DNA of 6,863 nt, taken from an uncultured Gammaproteobacteria bacterium (GTDB lineage: Bacteria; Pseudomonadota; Gammaproteobacteria; Pseudomonadales; Azotimanducaceae). Position numbers and translations under genes: made by a program. Each line of letters opens with the position of its first letter. Positions within the stretch are counted from its first letter, which is position 1. Where the stretch lies: assembly GCA_913043075.1 (NCBI GenBank), contig CAJWLI010000076.1, positions 1-6,863 on the forward strand, given 5' to 3'. Positions 6,362 through 6,863 of this stretch are shown here, in pieces. The notes below the pieces were generated by a model. The model saw nothing but the letters and a program-made list of their open reading frames with translations, was not told the origin of the DNA and made no database searches.

Positions 6362-6390
6362 TTGACATAGGGCCTTTCCCCCCCTAGCAT
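6362..6390 (+). promoter_or_regulatory. Predicted sigma70 promoter of ispB
   Basis: A perfect -35 TTGACA (6362-6367) and TAGCAT (6385-6390, four of six) are 17 bp apart. The predicted start is near 6397, giving a leader of about 27 nt before the ispB ATG. It is back to back with the rplU promoter, with the two -35 boxes 22 bp apart. Confidence 0.65.
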
Positions 6391-6423
6391 TCGGCCCTTT
6401 CCAGTGAGTACTTCGCCCAACCA

Positions 6424-6863
6424 ATGGACCATAGTTTCTTTCAACCTGTTAAGGCAGATTTCGAACGGTTAAATGCGATAGTTATCGAGAATCTCGATTC
6501 GCGCGTGCCTTTAGTAGAAGAAATCGCTGACTATCTTATTGAATCTAAAGGAAAACGACTCAGGCCTCTTCTTACGCTCTTATCCGCAAAATTATTCGGT
6601 TACCGGGGCGATGACCATATCAAGCTTGCTACGGTCATAGAGTTTTTGCACACGGCAATGCTGCTACACGACGACGTAGTGGACGAGTCAGACCTCCGGA
6701 GAGGGAAAAAGACGGCAAACGTCAAATGGGGTAACGCGCCCAGTGTATTAGTAGGAGACTTTCTGCACTCTCGAGCCTTCGAATTGATGGTGGAGGTTGG
6801 AAACATGGAAATTATGGCTGTCCTGTCAAAAGCAACGAATGTCATATCTGAGGGAGAAGTGCA
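6424..6863 (+). CDS. ispB: Long-chain (octaprenyl-type) polyprenyl diphosphate synthase, 3' end cut by the window
   Basis: Adds isopentenyl units to an allylic diphosphate to make the side chain of ubiquinone and menaquinone. I translated it by hand from ATG at 6424; 146 codons stay open to the window edge. Visible motifs are KGKRLRP (42-48), the first aspartate-rich motif DDVVD (83-87), LRRGK (91-95) and the segment SVLVGDF (107-113). The start MDHSFFQPVKADF aligns with IspB N termini. Small residues four and five places before the first Asp (A78, M79) favour a long-chain product over FPP or GGPP; C40 is likely but C45 cannot be excluded. The second aspartate-rich motif lies beyond the window. 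The ribosome site is weak: AGTGAG is 15 bases upstream. No other standard start in frame precedes the conserved region before an upstream stop. Adjacency to rplU is typical of gammaproteobacteria. Confidence 0.95.
   Translation, partial: MDHSFFQPVKADFERLNAIVIENLDSRVPLVEEIADYLIESKGKRLRPLLTLLSAKLFGYRGDDHIKLATVIEFLHTAMLLHDDVVDESDLRRGKKTANVKWGNAPSVLVGDFLHSRAFELMVEVGNMEIMAVLSKATNVISEGEV

Noticed and set aside
6600..6845. Minus-strand open frame at the right end
   Set aside because: It is antisense to the conserved ispB frame that carries GKRLRP and DDVVD.

Overview
The window is a block of core housekeeping genes from a gammaproteobacterium with moderate, slightly AT-leaning base composition. The order matches the chromosomal block known from Pseudomonas and relatives: ispB diverging from rplU-rpmA-obgE-proB, then rpsT facing proB and diverging from murJ-ribF-(ileS)-lspA. 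The long-chain polyprenyl synthase of IspB type and the rpsT/murJ/ribF/lspA neighbourhood both support Gammaproteobacteria. I cannot name a genus. No mobile element, CRISPR array, tRNA, rRNA or phage gene is visible, and I see no evidence of an undescribed system.

Layout from left to right. Bases 1-476 (minus) hold most of lspA, cut by the window edge. ribF (480-1421, minus) lies 3 bp upstream of lspA, and murJ (1418-2980, minus) overlaps the ribF start by 4 bp, so murJ-ribF-lspA reads as one operon. A 113-bp divergent spacer (2981-3093) carries the rpsT promoter and inverted repeats. rpsT (3094-3360, plus) starts with TTG and converges on proB, with only 2 bp between the stop codons. proB (3363-4481, minus, GTG start) overlaps obgE (4478-5611, minus) by 4 bp. 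A strong intrinsic terminator (5621-5652) sits just before the obgE start and separates it from rpmA (5667-5927, minus) and rplU (5928-6245, minus), which abut with no spacer. A 178-bp divergent region (6246-6423) holds good sigma70-type promoters for rplU (minus) and ispB (plus). ispB runs off the right edge.

Functionally the genes cover ribosomal proteins L21, L27 and S20, the ribosome-associated GTPase Obg, proline synthesis (ProB), FMN/FAD synthesis (RibF), lipid II flipping (MurJ), lipoprotein signal peptide removal (LspA) and quinone side-chain synthesis (IspB).

The points most worth a second look are the absence of ileS between ribF and lspA, the terminator placed directly in front of obgE (with a 9-codon ORF ending on the obgE start), a Glu-to-Gly change in the switch II segment of Obg, the TTG start of rpsT, and the absence of terminator space between rpsT and proB. 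There is no gene-free stretch longer than 300 bases.
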